Assembly (NCBI GenBank): GCA_000507305.1
Contig: DF239802.1
Location: 99,884-163,883, forward strand
DNA: 64,000 nt
Direction: 5' to 3'
Source of the DNA: Breviolum minutum Mf 1.05b.01
Lineage: Eukaryota > Sar > Dinophyceae > Suessiales > Symbiodiniaceae
Positions 1 to 12,495 of this stretch are shown here, in pieces; the first letter of the stretch is position 1; each line of letters begins with the position of its first letter. The translations under genes and the position numbers were made by a program. A model generated the notes under the pieces. That model did no database searches, had not been told where the DNA came from, and saw only the letters and a list, made by a program, of their open reading frames with translations.

Positions 1-599
1 ATATGAGGCTGTTCTCTACCCTTGGCACAGGTCTTCCACTATGCGGATTTGCAACCACTTCTTTGTGACTTACAAACCCACAGGCAAGCCAGAAATTGGT
101 GGAACTCGCGGCGTGTTAGAAAACATTGTGGTTCAGTTCCACTGAAAAAGTGGAGTTCCCTTCCAGGCGTGCAGGCAGACCAGCTTCCTCATTGAGAAAG
201 CTCGAGGTATTGAAGAATAGCTGGTAGCCTTCTCAGACACAAATTGACGACGCTAGACTTCCTGTGAAAACTGTCTAGTCCCACAAGTGTGCACAGCTGT
301 CCCATATTTTCTGTCTTGTTGAGGTGGGGCATCGAAGGAGGCAAATTGTGTTGCTTCATTCCTTTTTTCTGCATGTTGCCGGTTGAGAGTTGAGATGATT
401 GATATCCGAGTTTTGCATTTGAGAGGTTGGAGTGTCCAACTACTGGTTGTATACCTTGACAAGAGTCAAGTTTTTGAGGCCAGATGCGACATGTGATTTG
501 CTGTTTTCTGCTCTGACAGACGAAATGGGAAAATGCTGACTTGCTAGTGCTTTCATATCCTGTTTGAATTTGGTTTGGAATGTTGGATTTGGTATTCCA

Positions 600-2123
600 G
601 AACGAGCTTCCGGCGGACACACAGAAGGCCAGGGAATGTCAGAGTTATTGCAATGTGACCGAAATGAAATTCCAACTTTGCTGGTTCTACAAAAGCTTGA
701 CATACAACAGGCTTTATGTGGCAAGGGAAGGGACACTGAAGGGACAGGCACAACTTTCAATAAAGGTTTTGCCTAGGGCCTAGAGCTATTGCCGCGCAAA
801 CCAAGGAGATCAAAGCCGGCAAAGATGGGATGTTTGTACCTGGACTAAAATTGCATTTGTTCATTTTTTTTCTGCGAAGAAGTGTGTGAACCTTTGAAAA
901 TGTTTGAAGCATTCTTTCAACGATTCCCCTACAATGAAAGAATCACCCAGTTCCAAGGCGAATTATCCTCACTTTGCTTTGATGAGTCAGAATCCAGGGT
1001 CTCTTGGATGACTCTTGATCGGTGAAGTCCTTTCTTTCACAAACTGTTGGGTAGTAGTATTCATTGTTGACATTGTATCAGACAGGTTTCCCTCCCAAGG
1101 AATGAGAACACATACGAACTCAATCAAGTGTGAGTAGGTCGAAAAGCCCTTCGGTGCGCTTCGATTGATGGCATTTCCATGCCCAGGTCGTTGACGTCTT
1201 TCACCAGTGCGCAGGCTGCCTGGAAGATCATTAAGAAGCGAACGTGTTGTGACATTCCGCAGTCCCCAGTTGCCTGCAATATCCTGCAATCTTGCAAGAG
1301 CTGCTAGGTGAACTTGCTCTCAGCTCAAGTGGAGCAGCCTAGCTGCATGCACTTTTCCGGTTAAACATACTGGCTTTGGTCGGTGTTTGAACGTGGTTCT
1401 GCGCCAGGAAATCTTGAAGAAAGTTGTCATGACTTGTAGTTCAAGGGAAACAGGTTTTTCATATGATGATGAGAAGCCTCGCCAAGGTATTCAGTTCGGC
1501 AGCATGAGGGTTTATTACGGGAAGTTCTTCAGGGAACTTCAGCTGCACATTGAATTGCATGCATTTTTTTGTCAACTGAAAGCCAAATGAATGAAAATGA
1601 ATGGTAGACTTAAAAACATCTAATAACAATTTAATAACAATTGAAAAATATTGGAAAATGCAAGCATTGCAAGCAGAACGTTCTGTCCAGGCATTCCACA
1701 CAATCCATCTGCCCGTCAAAAAAGTGCAGGGCCTTGACCTCAGTGTTATCCTTTTTGGCAAGCATGGAAGTTGTTGAAGTTGACAGATGTAGATGAATGA
1801 TGATGAATGCATGTGATATATTTTTTCATTGCATTTGAGAGGCTTCAACCAAGTTTTGTATAACGTGCAGATCCGGATCATTCTCGACAGGTTTGAAGAC
1901 TTGAATCCCTTTGAAAGAGAAGGCCACTTGCATTGACTTGCATCATGCGGATGTTGGCTTTGTGTTTGGCATTGGCACAGTGATGTTGAAGCCAGGCTCA
2001 GAGCAGACTGGCATGGCTGGTTGGGAAGGTGCTCGGTGAATTTTGCCAAATCCCGGGCCTCCAATGCAGCTGGAAACGGTGATCCAGCGATGCATGTCCG
2101 TCTTGCCTCTGGCAACGAATTCT
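600..2123 (+). CDS. Weak exon chain of an unrecognised + gene
   Basis: Short candidates with CAG/AAG acceptors: about 603-629 (NELPADTQK, donor GCCAGG), about 811-840 (EIKAGKDGM), 1215-1241 (AAWKIIKKR) and a terminal stretch about 2035-2123 (FAKSRASNAAGNGDPAMHVR, then LASGNEF and TGA). They are too short to identify, and the phase relations were not closed, so this is only a plausible gene trace. Confidence 0.25.
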
Positions 2124-2339
2124 GAGCGCTCTATGCAGCAGCTCCAAAATCAAGATACGATGCTCTAAAATGTGCATTTTTGTGCAACATAGTTGTGATT
2201 TCTCGCTTCACAAATGAAGCTTTTTATTGGATTGCAGGTTGTACAGAGGGGGGTATTGTGCTATCATCTTCTGTCCAAAAAAGAACAGCTGAAATTCATG
2301 TGACGTCCTGACTCTTAATCATGATGCCTTTGAGGCCTC

Positions 2340-2561
2340 TCATCGGGCGTCCTTTACACTTTCACAGATCCAGCTGCATCTTCCTCTTTTCAGCTTCAAA
2401 AAATCAACGTTTTGCTGCTGGATTAGCGCCATGGCGGAGCTTGTCATAAGGCCCAGAACACTGGCGGCGTTCAAAGGAGAAAAATGGTGAATAAGTGTTG
2501 GCACCAGGATGTCGAAACTTGTGACCATAAGCTGCTTGCACTCTTTGTTGACAATAGACAC
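2340..2561 (-). CDS. Possible minus-strand exon, unrecognised
   Basis: A minus frame of 73 codons contains CKQLMVTSFDILVPTLIHHF followed by a hydrophobic LNAASVLGLMTSSAMALI stretch. It reads better than the plus frames over the same bases, but no splice partner or family was found. It may be an old mobile-element fragment. Confidence 0.2.
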   Translation of the reverse strand: MSIVNKECKQLMVTSFDILVPTLIHHFSPLNAASVLGLMTSSAMALIQQQNVDFLKLKRGRCSWICESVKDAR

Positions 2562-4072
2562 AATAGATACAAAGTCGATTAGACTGAGAAGCCTTTTAGA
2601 TGATTTGATATGATTTGGGCCTTGGGCCTATCTCTTCCCACGATCTCTTTGCCGAGGCATTTGCAACTCCTGGCCTTCGTGGCGTCACCCACATAGCCAG
2701 AAGCCAGGCAAGCTGCCCTGAGATTTCAAAGATGCTGTATGATATTGATTGATATTGCATAGTCACTAGGGAAAATTTGATTGAAAAGTGTGAACATGCC
2801 GTTTGAACAGTACTGACATAGTGGAATGCACACATGTTGCTCTGGTCTCAGGCATCTAGTTCTTTGCCTGCACAAGGTTGCTCCTTGGGTCCAAGCAATG
2901 CTATAGAAACATGAAGCTGTGGATATGTCAACTTCAATTGAAGAAATTGAGAGATGGAGATGCTAAAAAGGAGACATGTTTTTTTCTTTGATGGATTCGT
3001 CTAAGCTCCGCGCGAAGACTGGAACCAATCCTAAAAAGGAGACATGAGAATTATGTGTCGCTCAGGAGGCGAACTGCCTGGCAAAAGAACAAAGCATGGT
3101 TTGTTTAAGACATGCTAAAACGAACTGGAATCAGAACTTGGAACCAAATTTGATTCTGGGGATCCAGCAAACATGTTTTGTGTCGAGATAAAAATAAATT
3201 GTTCTCGTTCCTTGAAGGGGAAGCTGAGTGGCAGTCCTTTGCAACACTTGCGACCGGCTCTGCCGAAACCTTGGGCCACACTGGTTGCACCCTCCACCTG
3301 TGAAAGCTGTGAAGTTCAGAACGCTCAAAGTTTTTTCCTCGCTCAGTGTGTCTCAGTTTTTCAAGGTGTTTGTAGCTGGTGCCTTTGGGGCAACAGCGGC
3401 TGCCCGGTCAAGGACACAAGGGTAGAGCCAGGCTTCAGTCAGACCAAGTCTCTCCCCCGATAGTATATTTGATCGATTGTCTTCATGGTATCAAGATGGG
3501 ACATTCATCCTTGGTGTCAGCATCTGATATGTTCACCAAAAGGCCCCTTTTGGTTTGAGTTGGACTGGGAATCGGGATAAGTTGCGAAGATCGCGTGACA
3601 ATGGAGCGGTGGCATTTTGTGCCGGTGTTGTGAAGAGTTTGGAACGAGCGGACAAAACTGCAAAAAAACTTCATTTTGTCTTTTTGCGGTTCATACCTTA
3701 GCAAAGAACACTTCCAGGAGGCGCACGAGGAGTGTGAGAGATGTCATCAAGGTTGGCCTCACCATGAGTACAAATGCTTTGGTCTTTGAGCAAATTGCTT
3801 GTGAATCCAATGAAGAACAAATAGCAAACCTTGAAGGGACATACAGTGACATACAGATATGTTTCCAGAAAGTACAGTAGCTGGAAGAGCAAAATTTGTC
3901 GGCTTTCGACTTCAGACGGCAGTCTCCAATCCTGTAGCCATCGCGGTGGCTTGATCAGCGTGTGTCCATCAATTTGGACTCAAGCGAGTAATAAGCAGTC
4001 AGGATGACAGCAAAAACACTGTGGCCCTGATTTCACAGAAACAAATGCGCATTCACTCTTTTCCAAGCATAG

Positions 4073-4574
4073 TTAGTTGTTGTTTTTGACACTTTGCTTA
4101 AGTAGCGGTCCTTTAAACCATTCCAACTGCAAACATTTCTTGACCATGGTATTCGCCGATCTGCTCTGGAGACGACGGGCATGATTCAAGTCAATGGCGA
4201 TCCTCAATTTTCTTGATTTGCCACCGCCGGAAGAAGAGCCCGCTCCCAAAGGTGAAGCCAATGAACTTCCAAATGGATCGTCTAAGACGTCCAAGTCGTC
4301 AATTGGAGCAGACTTTCTGCCGATGCTAAGCACTGCAGGGCTTGATTCAGATTCAGAGGCTGCACTGGAAGGGCGTTTTGATGTTTTGGCGTCTTGTGAG
4401 CCACCTCCAGAAGCTTTTCCTGGTCTTCCAACCCATGTGATTCTTCGAGTTTTGAAGATCAGAGGCTTATCTTCGAAATTGGATCCTAAAGGAATTCCTG
4501 GACGTGAAGGTCTTGGATTCTTTCTGGAGGAGAAGAACCCTTTGCAGAGGAGCACCGTCCCATGCCTTCAATAG
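4073..4574. CDS. Coding-like segment of uncertain strand, low-complexity protein
   Basis: Both strands stay open for over 120 codons. Minus (4555-4073) gives a Ser/Gly/Asp-rich protein with DDLDVLDDPFGSSLASPLGA. Plus (4194-4574) gives LPPPEEEPAPKGEANELPNG and a Ser/Asp/Glu-rich run. Both resemble disordered protein. Nearby + exon candidates at 3357-3420 (FFKVFVAGAFGATAAARS) and 3718-3751 (EAHEECERCHQ) slightly favour +, while the acidic DDLDVLDDPFG run favours minus. One of the two is probably a real exon region; I cannot decide which. Confidence 0.3.
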
Positions 4575-4599
4575 ACAACGAAAGCATTTTTCATTTACT

Positions 4600-6980
4600 C
4601 ATAGTGCTACTGCTTTCATCCAGTGAATTGGGGAGAAGAGCAAACATGGGAAAACTCAGGCATCAGTGGCTGTTCTCCCTGGTGATCGAAGACCTCCGGG
4701 AAGGCCAGAAAAGTGCCCCAATTTGTGCCAAGATATGCCAAGGTCCACCTCGGTTCATAGCAAGATTGACGCAGTTGGAATCGTCGATTCTCTGCAGGCA
4801 CCGATGTGCCGAGCCCCGAGTCACACCAAAAGCAATGGGTGAGACATGGGAGGCCCGCGGCTGTGTTGAAGATGTGTTGGAAGTGTCAGTTTTGGTTGAA
4901 ATTTGTTGTTTTTTCGGTTTCAGAGGCAGCTTGGAACAGAGATGCTCCAGGTGGGGCTGTAGGCTAGCTTGTGCTAGACTAGAACAAACACACGGAAAAA
5001 CAAGTGAACGAAGTGAAGAGTGTGAAGAATGTGAAGCAGGAAGTCGCATGTCGCATGTGGAGATGCATGAACGCTATGAAGCATCGTGAAGTCAAAAAAG
5101 TGAGGCGAAGTGAAGGTGCAGCTCAAGGAGGGTCAGGACAGAACAGTTTTCACGTCACGGGAAGGAACAGGCACTGGCACCGAACTGGCACCTGTTTTGT
5201 GATTGCCATTGCTGTGTGAGAATCAAACAAATAGCAGTTTGATGCTGTTTGACAGTTGAACATTTACTGGCAGATGCCATTTGCATGTCTCCCCTAAAAT
5301 GATCTAAAACGGCTAGTTGTGTTTGGTCATCACAGGTTGCATGGTGCATCTTGAATGTTTCTTGATCTTTCGTGATTTTTCTTGTCGCTGGGCAGGACTC
5401 AATTTGCGCTGGAGTTTTACTGGGCCAGGAGGTTGAAGCCCAAGCCTGCTGGGCCTGCTGTTTATGCTTGTTTCTTCTAAGTTCTATACAGTCTATAGAT
5501 ATTCATCTTTAAGGCGAAACCTTACAGAATCGCTAAGTTTGGAATTTGAGGTTGTGGCAGTAACCGGCCCAATTGATTTGACCGGGACGTTGCGGCGCTT
5601 TTTCCAGAACCAAGATCTCTACAGGCCCCTCAGGTAGAAAACGTCCCCTTCATTTTGCTCAACTGACTCAACTCGATTGGTTTGAATGTCTTTCGAAAGC
5701 TCAGTATCCAAAAGTGATGAAGTACGTCTTAAGGCCTGGATTCAGTGGAGTTGCAGTTGGAATGTGTCCTGGCTCATACTAGTAGTTGGCGATTTGCAAG
5801 TCGGGAAAGGGTCTAGAAAAGCAATGAAAAGCATAGAAAAGCCATGAAAGACTGTATGCATGGGAATAGCACTTGCTTCATCACTTGCCCCAATCTTCTG
5901 GATCGCGGATTTTTGCAACAATGTTTTTTTCTGAACAAGTTCTACGCGCTTTCCAGCGCGCAATGCATTGCCCGACATTTGGAGCATGCATGTTTAACAA
6001 TGCGAAGTCACATGGCCGAGGATTCAGGATGCAAGCGCTTATGTTGCCCTCGAGCTCTTTCCTCCAGGCCGATGTTTGTCCAATGGGCATTGAAGTTGTT
6101 GAACTTGTAGTCGTTGCGTTCATGACATGTCAATCTGATCTGGAGCGCAGGTTCCCAGTTTCCTCCGCGGCCCCTCACTGGTGAGGAGGAAATGGAACGA
6201 AGCATCAGACAAATGCAGGCGAGGAGTGGCCCTGCTTTCAGATTTCGCCCTTGGTCAAGACCCCCAATCTTCCCAAAGGCAGAGCCAATTGTCAACTGCC
6301 GCTTCTGCGATGGATATGGTCGAAGGTGGGCCGTCAGATAGAGCAATCAGCCTGAAACATCCGCACGGTGCCATCCAATTGATGTGGACCGAGTACTAGC
6401 GAAAGTCTTAGTCATCCATCATTATGGAGCATCATCCATGGTTGTCAATCATCCTCATCGATTGTCATCGTCCTTAGTCAATCTTTTGGTGCTATCCAGG
6501 AGTTGCGACGGTTGTGGCGGTCATGGGATTCTGGTTTGTGGGACTTGCGATGGAATGCCTGCGGCTAAGTCTACCCAGGCACTTTGGAAGTTTGACGCAT
6601 GAACAGGTCAACTCGGGACTATGGAACAATGATGAAAGATTGACGAAATAGACGAATGCATACGAATGCGAATGATTCATCAAGAGTTCCTGGCCTCTCA
6701 CCACAGCAAAGCAGTTGACACAAACATGCAGATCATGCAGTAACTACGACATGGCCTGGAGAGGAGACAGCAAAGGTATGCCAAGACACAGGCAGCCAAA
6801 GTCGTCTTGAAACGAGTACCAAGGAACTGTATTTCGTGTAGTAAATACTAGTAAACCAGAGAGCCCCGTCAAGACAGAGCAAGACCAGAGAGCTGCGTCT
6901 TTGGACTCATTCCTTCTGGAAAGCCTGACACTTGCAGAAGTGAAGAGCCCTGCAGTGACCCAAAGTAACAGTGCAGAAGA
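4600..6980. other. No gene recognised
   Basis: Only short unsupported frames on both strands. Near 5005-5110 there is a GTGAA-rich simple stretch. Nothing else can be supported. Confidence 0.5.
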
Positions 6981-6989
6981 ATCAGGTCG

Positions 6990-7114
6990 TGGTCCTAGTC
7001 CTAGTCCTAGTAGTAGGTAGTAGGGAGTAGGGAGTAGGAGTAGTCCTAGTCCTAATCCTAGTCCCTAGTCCTAGTCCTAGTAGTAGGGAGTAGGGAGTAG
7101 GGAGTAGAAAGTTG

Positions 7115-7145
<31 letters not shown>

Positions 7146-7310
7146 CAGCAGTAGCAGCAGTAGCAGCAGTAGCAGCAGTAGAAGCAGTAGAAGCAGTAGA
7201 AGCAGTAGAAGCAGTAGTAGCAGTAGTAGCAGCAGTAGCAGCAGTAGCAGGAGTAGCAGAAGCAGTAGCAGTAGAAGTAGGAGAAGGAGTAGGAGAAGGA
7301 GTAGGAGAAG

Positions 7311-7358
<48 letters not shown>

Positions 7359-7388
7359 CAGTAGCAGTAGCAGTAGCAGTAGCAGTAG

Positions 7389-7419
<31 letters not shown>

Positions 7420-7570
7420 AGCAGTAGCAGTAGCAGTAGCAGTAGCAGTAGCAGCAGTAGCAGTAGCAGTAGCAGTAGCAGTAGTAGTAGTAGTAGTAGT
7501 AGTAGTAGTTGTAGTGGTCGTGGTCGTGGTCGTGGTATTAGTATTAGTATTAGTATTAGTATTTCTAGCA
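6990..7570. repeat. Composite AGT/AGC/AGA trinucleotide satellite
   Basis: After degenerate CCTAGT and GGAGTAG runs (about 6995-7108) comes almost pure (GTA)n, (GTAGCA)n, (GTAGAAGCA)n and (AGC)n to about 7510, ending in GGTCGT and ATTAGT units. It is open in several frames (poly-Leu on one strand, Val/Ala on the other) only because the unit has few stops. Subunit blocks change stepwise, as expected from replication slippage with spreading variants. Confidence 0.97.
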
Positions 7571-8679
7571 CCCCAAGACGACCTCGAATCAGGTGTTTGA
7601 GTTTATGCACATGTAATCTCATGTAGATGCATAGAGTTATTTTTGAATACGTAATCTACAAAAAGGTTCACTGTCAGTATTTTAAATGGTGTTCCATTGG
7701 TGGTGTGTGAGATGAGGCCTGCGCTTCCATGTCCTGTTTGTCGTGGGCGCGGCTTAATTCAAGACAACTTGGAGGACAGTCTCTTCCAACGATCCAGAGT
7801 GTTTCAGAGACTTGAAATGGAATCACTATGCACTAAGCTGTGTTTTTGCAGACCTGCTTCGTAATGGAAATGAGAGCTCAAGATACTGTAAGTTGCTGCA
7901 TGTGCATTGTGCCTGTGCGTGCGTGTCAACATGTCGCACAGTTTCCCTTTACCTCAAGGGCATTGGCGGGGCTGCCGGCCGAAGAGATGGAGAAGTGCTC
8001 AGTACTGTGCGAGGTCGCAGATGTCAAGTACAGAACTCAGATGCCACACTTGCAGTGATGTCACACATTGTACTGGTGTTATCTCGTGCCATGTTGTGCA
8101 ATAGTGCGTAATGACTCAATCATCTTTAAGGATCAATTTATATATCTTGATCTTTATGTTGCCGCACGCCGAGCCACTTCTTCAAGCGTAGTTCATTTCA
8201 TTCATTGGCTCAGAACTGTTGGGGAGCTCCTTTGACGTGCCAAGCCTGCTTTGGAGCAGCTGCTCTTCGATGTGGCATTCTAAGAACGAAAATGCTTGAG
8301 AGGCACAGTCACAATGTGTTGAATTTTGTCTCTAGTCCCTTCATGTCCTTTCACTATGAGAGGATGAAACACATGAATACTGTCAAATCATGTCAAATCC
8401 ATTCAAATCCAATTAAGCCACTAAGGCAACATTTGCAACGGAGCAGGGTGGTCCGTTTGTACGCGTTGCCCAAAAGCTGGTGGTTACTAAGTCTTGATGA
8501 CTGCAATGTTTTTGCAGCTCTATAAGACTTTATTTGTACATAGCGTTCTGCCAAAGACATTGACCTGCTTTTGGCGTTTGGCCGATTTTCTAAGAAAGTA
8601 AAAGACTGCAGTAGCCTGCGGAAGACAATTTTGATATGATATGTTTCAATGTGTTCGGATGCTTCTGCTACTATGGCAG
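7571..8679. other. Upstream region of sufB
   Basis: The sufB first exon(s), start codon and plastid leader should lie here or further left. One candidate stretch near 7946-8060 (PFTSRALAGLPAEEMEKCS, after a CACAG acceptor) cannot be tied to sufB by sequence. Confidence 0.4.
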
Positions 8680-11600
8680 GTTCAAGCAGTAGATGTCGAG
8701 CAGAAAGAGGCAATACCAATGCAACGGTGCTGTTGTCGAATGGATATATTTCAAGCTTTGCGTCGGTTCCGTTTTCATAGCAGCATACTGCACTGCAGGC
8801 TGTTGCCCTGCGCGATGGACAGAACGCTGAGCTTGGTGAAGTCCTAGATCAGGCATGCCAGATGTGACATGATGCAACACGATGAAACAGCCAATCTGTT
8901 TGAATTGTTGTGATTTGATGTGATTTGCACCAATTTGCATGCATATATACAGTATATATTTATGTTATGCAATGTAAATGACTGATAAAGCTTACAGTAA
9001 AGTAGGATTGGTCGATTGGTCATGTACATGGGTGTTTTGTCCTCCTATATTGAACAGGAGTACACAGCAGGATTCTACACTGACATAGAGTCAGAGTCCT
9101 TGCCGAAAGGTCTCAATGAGGCAGAACCAAGATTTGTCACTCAGTCATCAATTGATTGCAGGCAGATGCATTTTACACTCGTTTTTAAAACGCTCCGGCA
9201 AGAAGTTTGGGAACTGTTGCCATCGTGATTGTTGAACTGCTGCTGATTGCAACTGCAGGACATTGTCCGGAGGATTTGGGAGATCAAGGAAGAGCCAGAC
9301 TGGATGCTGGAGTTCCGCCTTAACGCATTCAGGAGCAAAGTTTGAGAGCCTTGAATCTTTGGAGGATGAGCAGAATCTCAAAATCTGAAAACAATAAAGA
9401 AGAAAATCTTGGAGACAATTTCTTGCAGGAAGTGGCAGAAAATGGAAATGCCGGAATGGGCCCACTTGGAGATGGAACAGATTGATTTTCAGGACTTCGC
9501 ACATAGAGTTTTTGGAAAGAAACAAAGAAAGACCCATTTTGAAGTTTCAAGTCCTTGCAAGAGCCGAAAAGCATTCAAAGAATATCAAAACAGAAGCATC
9601 CTGAACATTCAAAGAATTTCATGTTTGCAAGCATGTCCTGTAGGACATTGTGTACTATTCCAGACCGAAGTCAAGGCAGAAGAAGCAGAGCCTGGATGAG
9701 GCTTGCTTTTGGAATTCCAAGTTACTCAATGCCTTTTGGAAACGTGTAGCAGATTCCAGCTCACGTTTTGCAGTGCACATATTTCATGTGTACTGGTGTG
9801 GAACCAATTCGAAATATGTTGCTGTACTGCGAGCCAAGTGCGTTGGAGCATGTATAGACAGCTCTTGTGGGGTGCAGGTGGATCCTGAGCTTCTAGATAC
9901 CTTTGAAAAGCTGGGCATCCCGCTTACGGAGCAGAAGGCTTGGGGGTGCTCTGTGGTCTGTGGGGATTCTGTTGGCGGCAAGAACAAAAACTGTGCTTGA
10001 GTCTTTGCCAATCTTTTACAACCCGATTGATGGGACTGGGACTTCTCGCGCATGCCCTGCAGCGCTTGGCCAACGTGGCGGTGGATGCCGTCTTTGACAG
10101 TGAGAGCATCGGCACAACCTTCCAGAAGGAATTGCAAGAGGCCGGGGATGGAGTTCCAAGCATATACATATATATATATATACGTAATTATACGTGTAAT
10201 GTGTAATCCAATCATCTATATAATCTAATCACAGGGACCACAGGAAACATGAAATGCGGGTTTCACTTGATCTCAAGTGTAATTTTAAGGCTGCTTTACG
10301 TTTGTGAATGTTGAAGTGGCTGGAAGTGTTGGGAACGTTGTTGCCATTCTCCACTGCGATAGTTCAGGCAGGAGTGATCTTTTGCTCTATCAATGAGGCA
10401 ATCAAGGACTGATCCCAGATTGACATAGATAATGAGGCAAGCATTCTGGACATTCACCGTGGTTCGTTTGGCTTTAGATTTTTGATTTAATTGGTGAGTT
10501 GATGCGAGTTGATACTTGGTGCAGGAACACCCAGAGCTAATCAAGAAGTACTTGGGATCAGTTGTTCCCACTGCAGACAACTATTTTGCAGCTCTTAACA
10601 GGTGGGACATTTGCTGGTGGGACGAAGTGTGTGACGCTAGCCGTGTGCTTGCAAAATCTATAATTCTATTAAGATTCAATTCTATGAAAAGTTCATCCGT
10701 CGCTATCACGCTGCCCTGGCAGTGCGGTCTTCAGCGATGGGTCCTTTTGCTACATCCCCAAGGGTACCACGTGCCCAATGGAGATCTCCACCTACTTTCG
10801 CATCAACAACAAGGAGCGCTACTCTGTCGGTGGCAGCTTGCACATACACAAGATCAAGATCAAGGCGAATAAAGCCTGCCGTCGTTCCCGCATTCAGATA
10901 CATAGTTACTAGCGTATTTGTAGCGGAAGCACGTTTAGCATATATTTGCATATACTAGCATATTGATGTTTGCAGTCGACGCTTTTGATTTCCAGCAGAA
11001 AGATGCCTTCAGAGACGCCTGTGAGGAGTCTGGACAGTTTGAACGAACTTTGCTCATTGCAGATGAGGAGAGTTACGTGTCCTATTTGGAAGGATGCACC
11101 GTCCATCCCTTAGTCATCCTTTGTATTCCGCTGTCGTTTTGAAAGCGAGTTGCGAGTCATGTTCATCACTGTGCGTCAGGCGCCGATGTTTGACTCCAAG
11201 CAGCTGCATGTCAAGCTCTCAAAGTATGAGGAATTGGATGCGGAAGTTCGCTTTCGCATAGCACCAAAGCTTGGTCACAGCTCTGATATTACTAGACTCG
11301 CTTTTGATGAGGCAGCTGTGGTTGAACTTCATGCTGCCAAAGGCGCTGAGATCAAGTGCTCCAAGCTATGTCTTTCATCTCTCAAGTGAATGCAGAGCAG
11401 AGTAATTAGCATTATCCTATATCATCGTTGTACTTTGATGTTCTACTCACTCGTGTTGATTCCAGGTACTCAACAGTGCAAAACTGGTGCCAGCCCGAGC
11501 AATGCAATCATCACATCATGCGATTTAGCTTCGTCCACAGCCTGAGCACAGCTGACAGGTACGCAGGTGATAAAGATGGCAGGGGGGGCATTCTAAACCT

Positions 11601-12156
11601 CGCGGGACCCTCGGCAACGGAAACATATTCTATGAAGTCAAGTCACTTCCAGCGCAATGTCAGGTCACGAAGCGCGGAGTGTGTGAGGGGGACAAGTCCA
11701 AGATCTCCTGGACCCAGGACACACCCTTAACAGCTTGTGAATATTGACAATGCCTAACCCCAAATGATTTGAGTCTCGAGCATTTACTCGTTGTTTGAAG
11801 GAATTCTCGATCTGGGAAAATGCAAATCTGTACAAATTTGTCAACAGGATCGCTTTTCAAGATGTTCTTGAATATTGCTCAAATACACCATGTTCAACTT
11901 GGCATTGTCGGCGCGTGTTGGTGCCATGATGTGCCATGTAAGCAGGTTGAAACTGGCTCGGCAGTTACTTGGAAGTACCCATCATGTGTGCTGAAGGCAG
12001 CAAATGAAGCGTTGCCGGAGCATGCTTAGCTTTGGCTGTGAAAGAAAGTGATACCGGTAGGTTCAAGTTGACTGCGTTTCATTCTTAGCATATTTGCAGG
12101 GTGATGGATCCATTGGCGAGTTCTACTCCGTAGCTTTGACCAACAATTACCAACAG
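8680..12156 (+). CDS. sufB: SufB, Fe-S cluster scaffold protein (nuclear, plastid-type), 5' exon block
   Basis: SufB is the scaffold subunit of the SufBCD complex, which assembles iron-sulfur clusters, in algae inside the plastid. Nineteen exons join in frame: 8680-8709, 8799-8852, 9058-9120, 9259-9332, 9429-9492, 9644-9700, 9878-9937, 10063-10144, 10372-10406, 10525-10601, 10723-10813, 11026-11100, 11180-11209, 11312-11355, 11466-11486, 11559-11601, 11664-11717, 11946-11996, 12100-12156. Family landmarks appear in order: [94 protein letters not shown] (its Cys matches the sulfur-accepting Cys254 of E. coli SufB), [24 protein letters not shown] and [14 protein letters not shown]. The first two exons are less certain, and the start codon and plastid-targeting leader upstream of 8680 are unresolved. 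Donors are mostly GC or GA rather than GT. Confidence 0.93.
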
Positions 12157-12495
12157 GCCTGGAGTTTCGATTCACAGACTGCAAAGATGAAGCTAGCTCC
12201 CAGAGGTCTTGATCACATCTCAACGTGGCCGGGGAATGTTGGTTGGTGTACTTCAAGTCTTGTGAGTGTCTTCGCCCGGACTTGATTCTGGCTCCAACAG
12301 CACTCAGTCTGAATGTGCAGCAAGGTATGCTACACCCATCTCCTGTCCATTGAGTATTGGCCATTGCCAACAATTGGGAGATCCATGAGATTCAACAAGT
12401 GTCTTTACCTAGTAAATATACAGTTAAATATACATATATGATCATATGATATACATATATATGTTAGTATGTAGACCTTGTCCGAGGCACCAGCA

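Noticed and set aside
1459-2115. 218-codon minus ORF
   Set aside because: Composition is random-like (Cys, Ser, Ile, Lys mixtures), no family resemblance, and it overlaps better + exon candidates.
3930-3955. Resemblance to the dinoflagellate spliced-leader sequence (CTGTAGCCAT then GGCTTGA)
   Set aside because: The central T-run is replaced and indels are needed; too weak for a relic leader.
7077-7622. 181-codon poly-leucine ORF and the 162-codon Val/Ala ORF
   Set aside because: Direct translation of the trinucleotide satellite; no start context, splice sites or non-repeat coding sequence.
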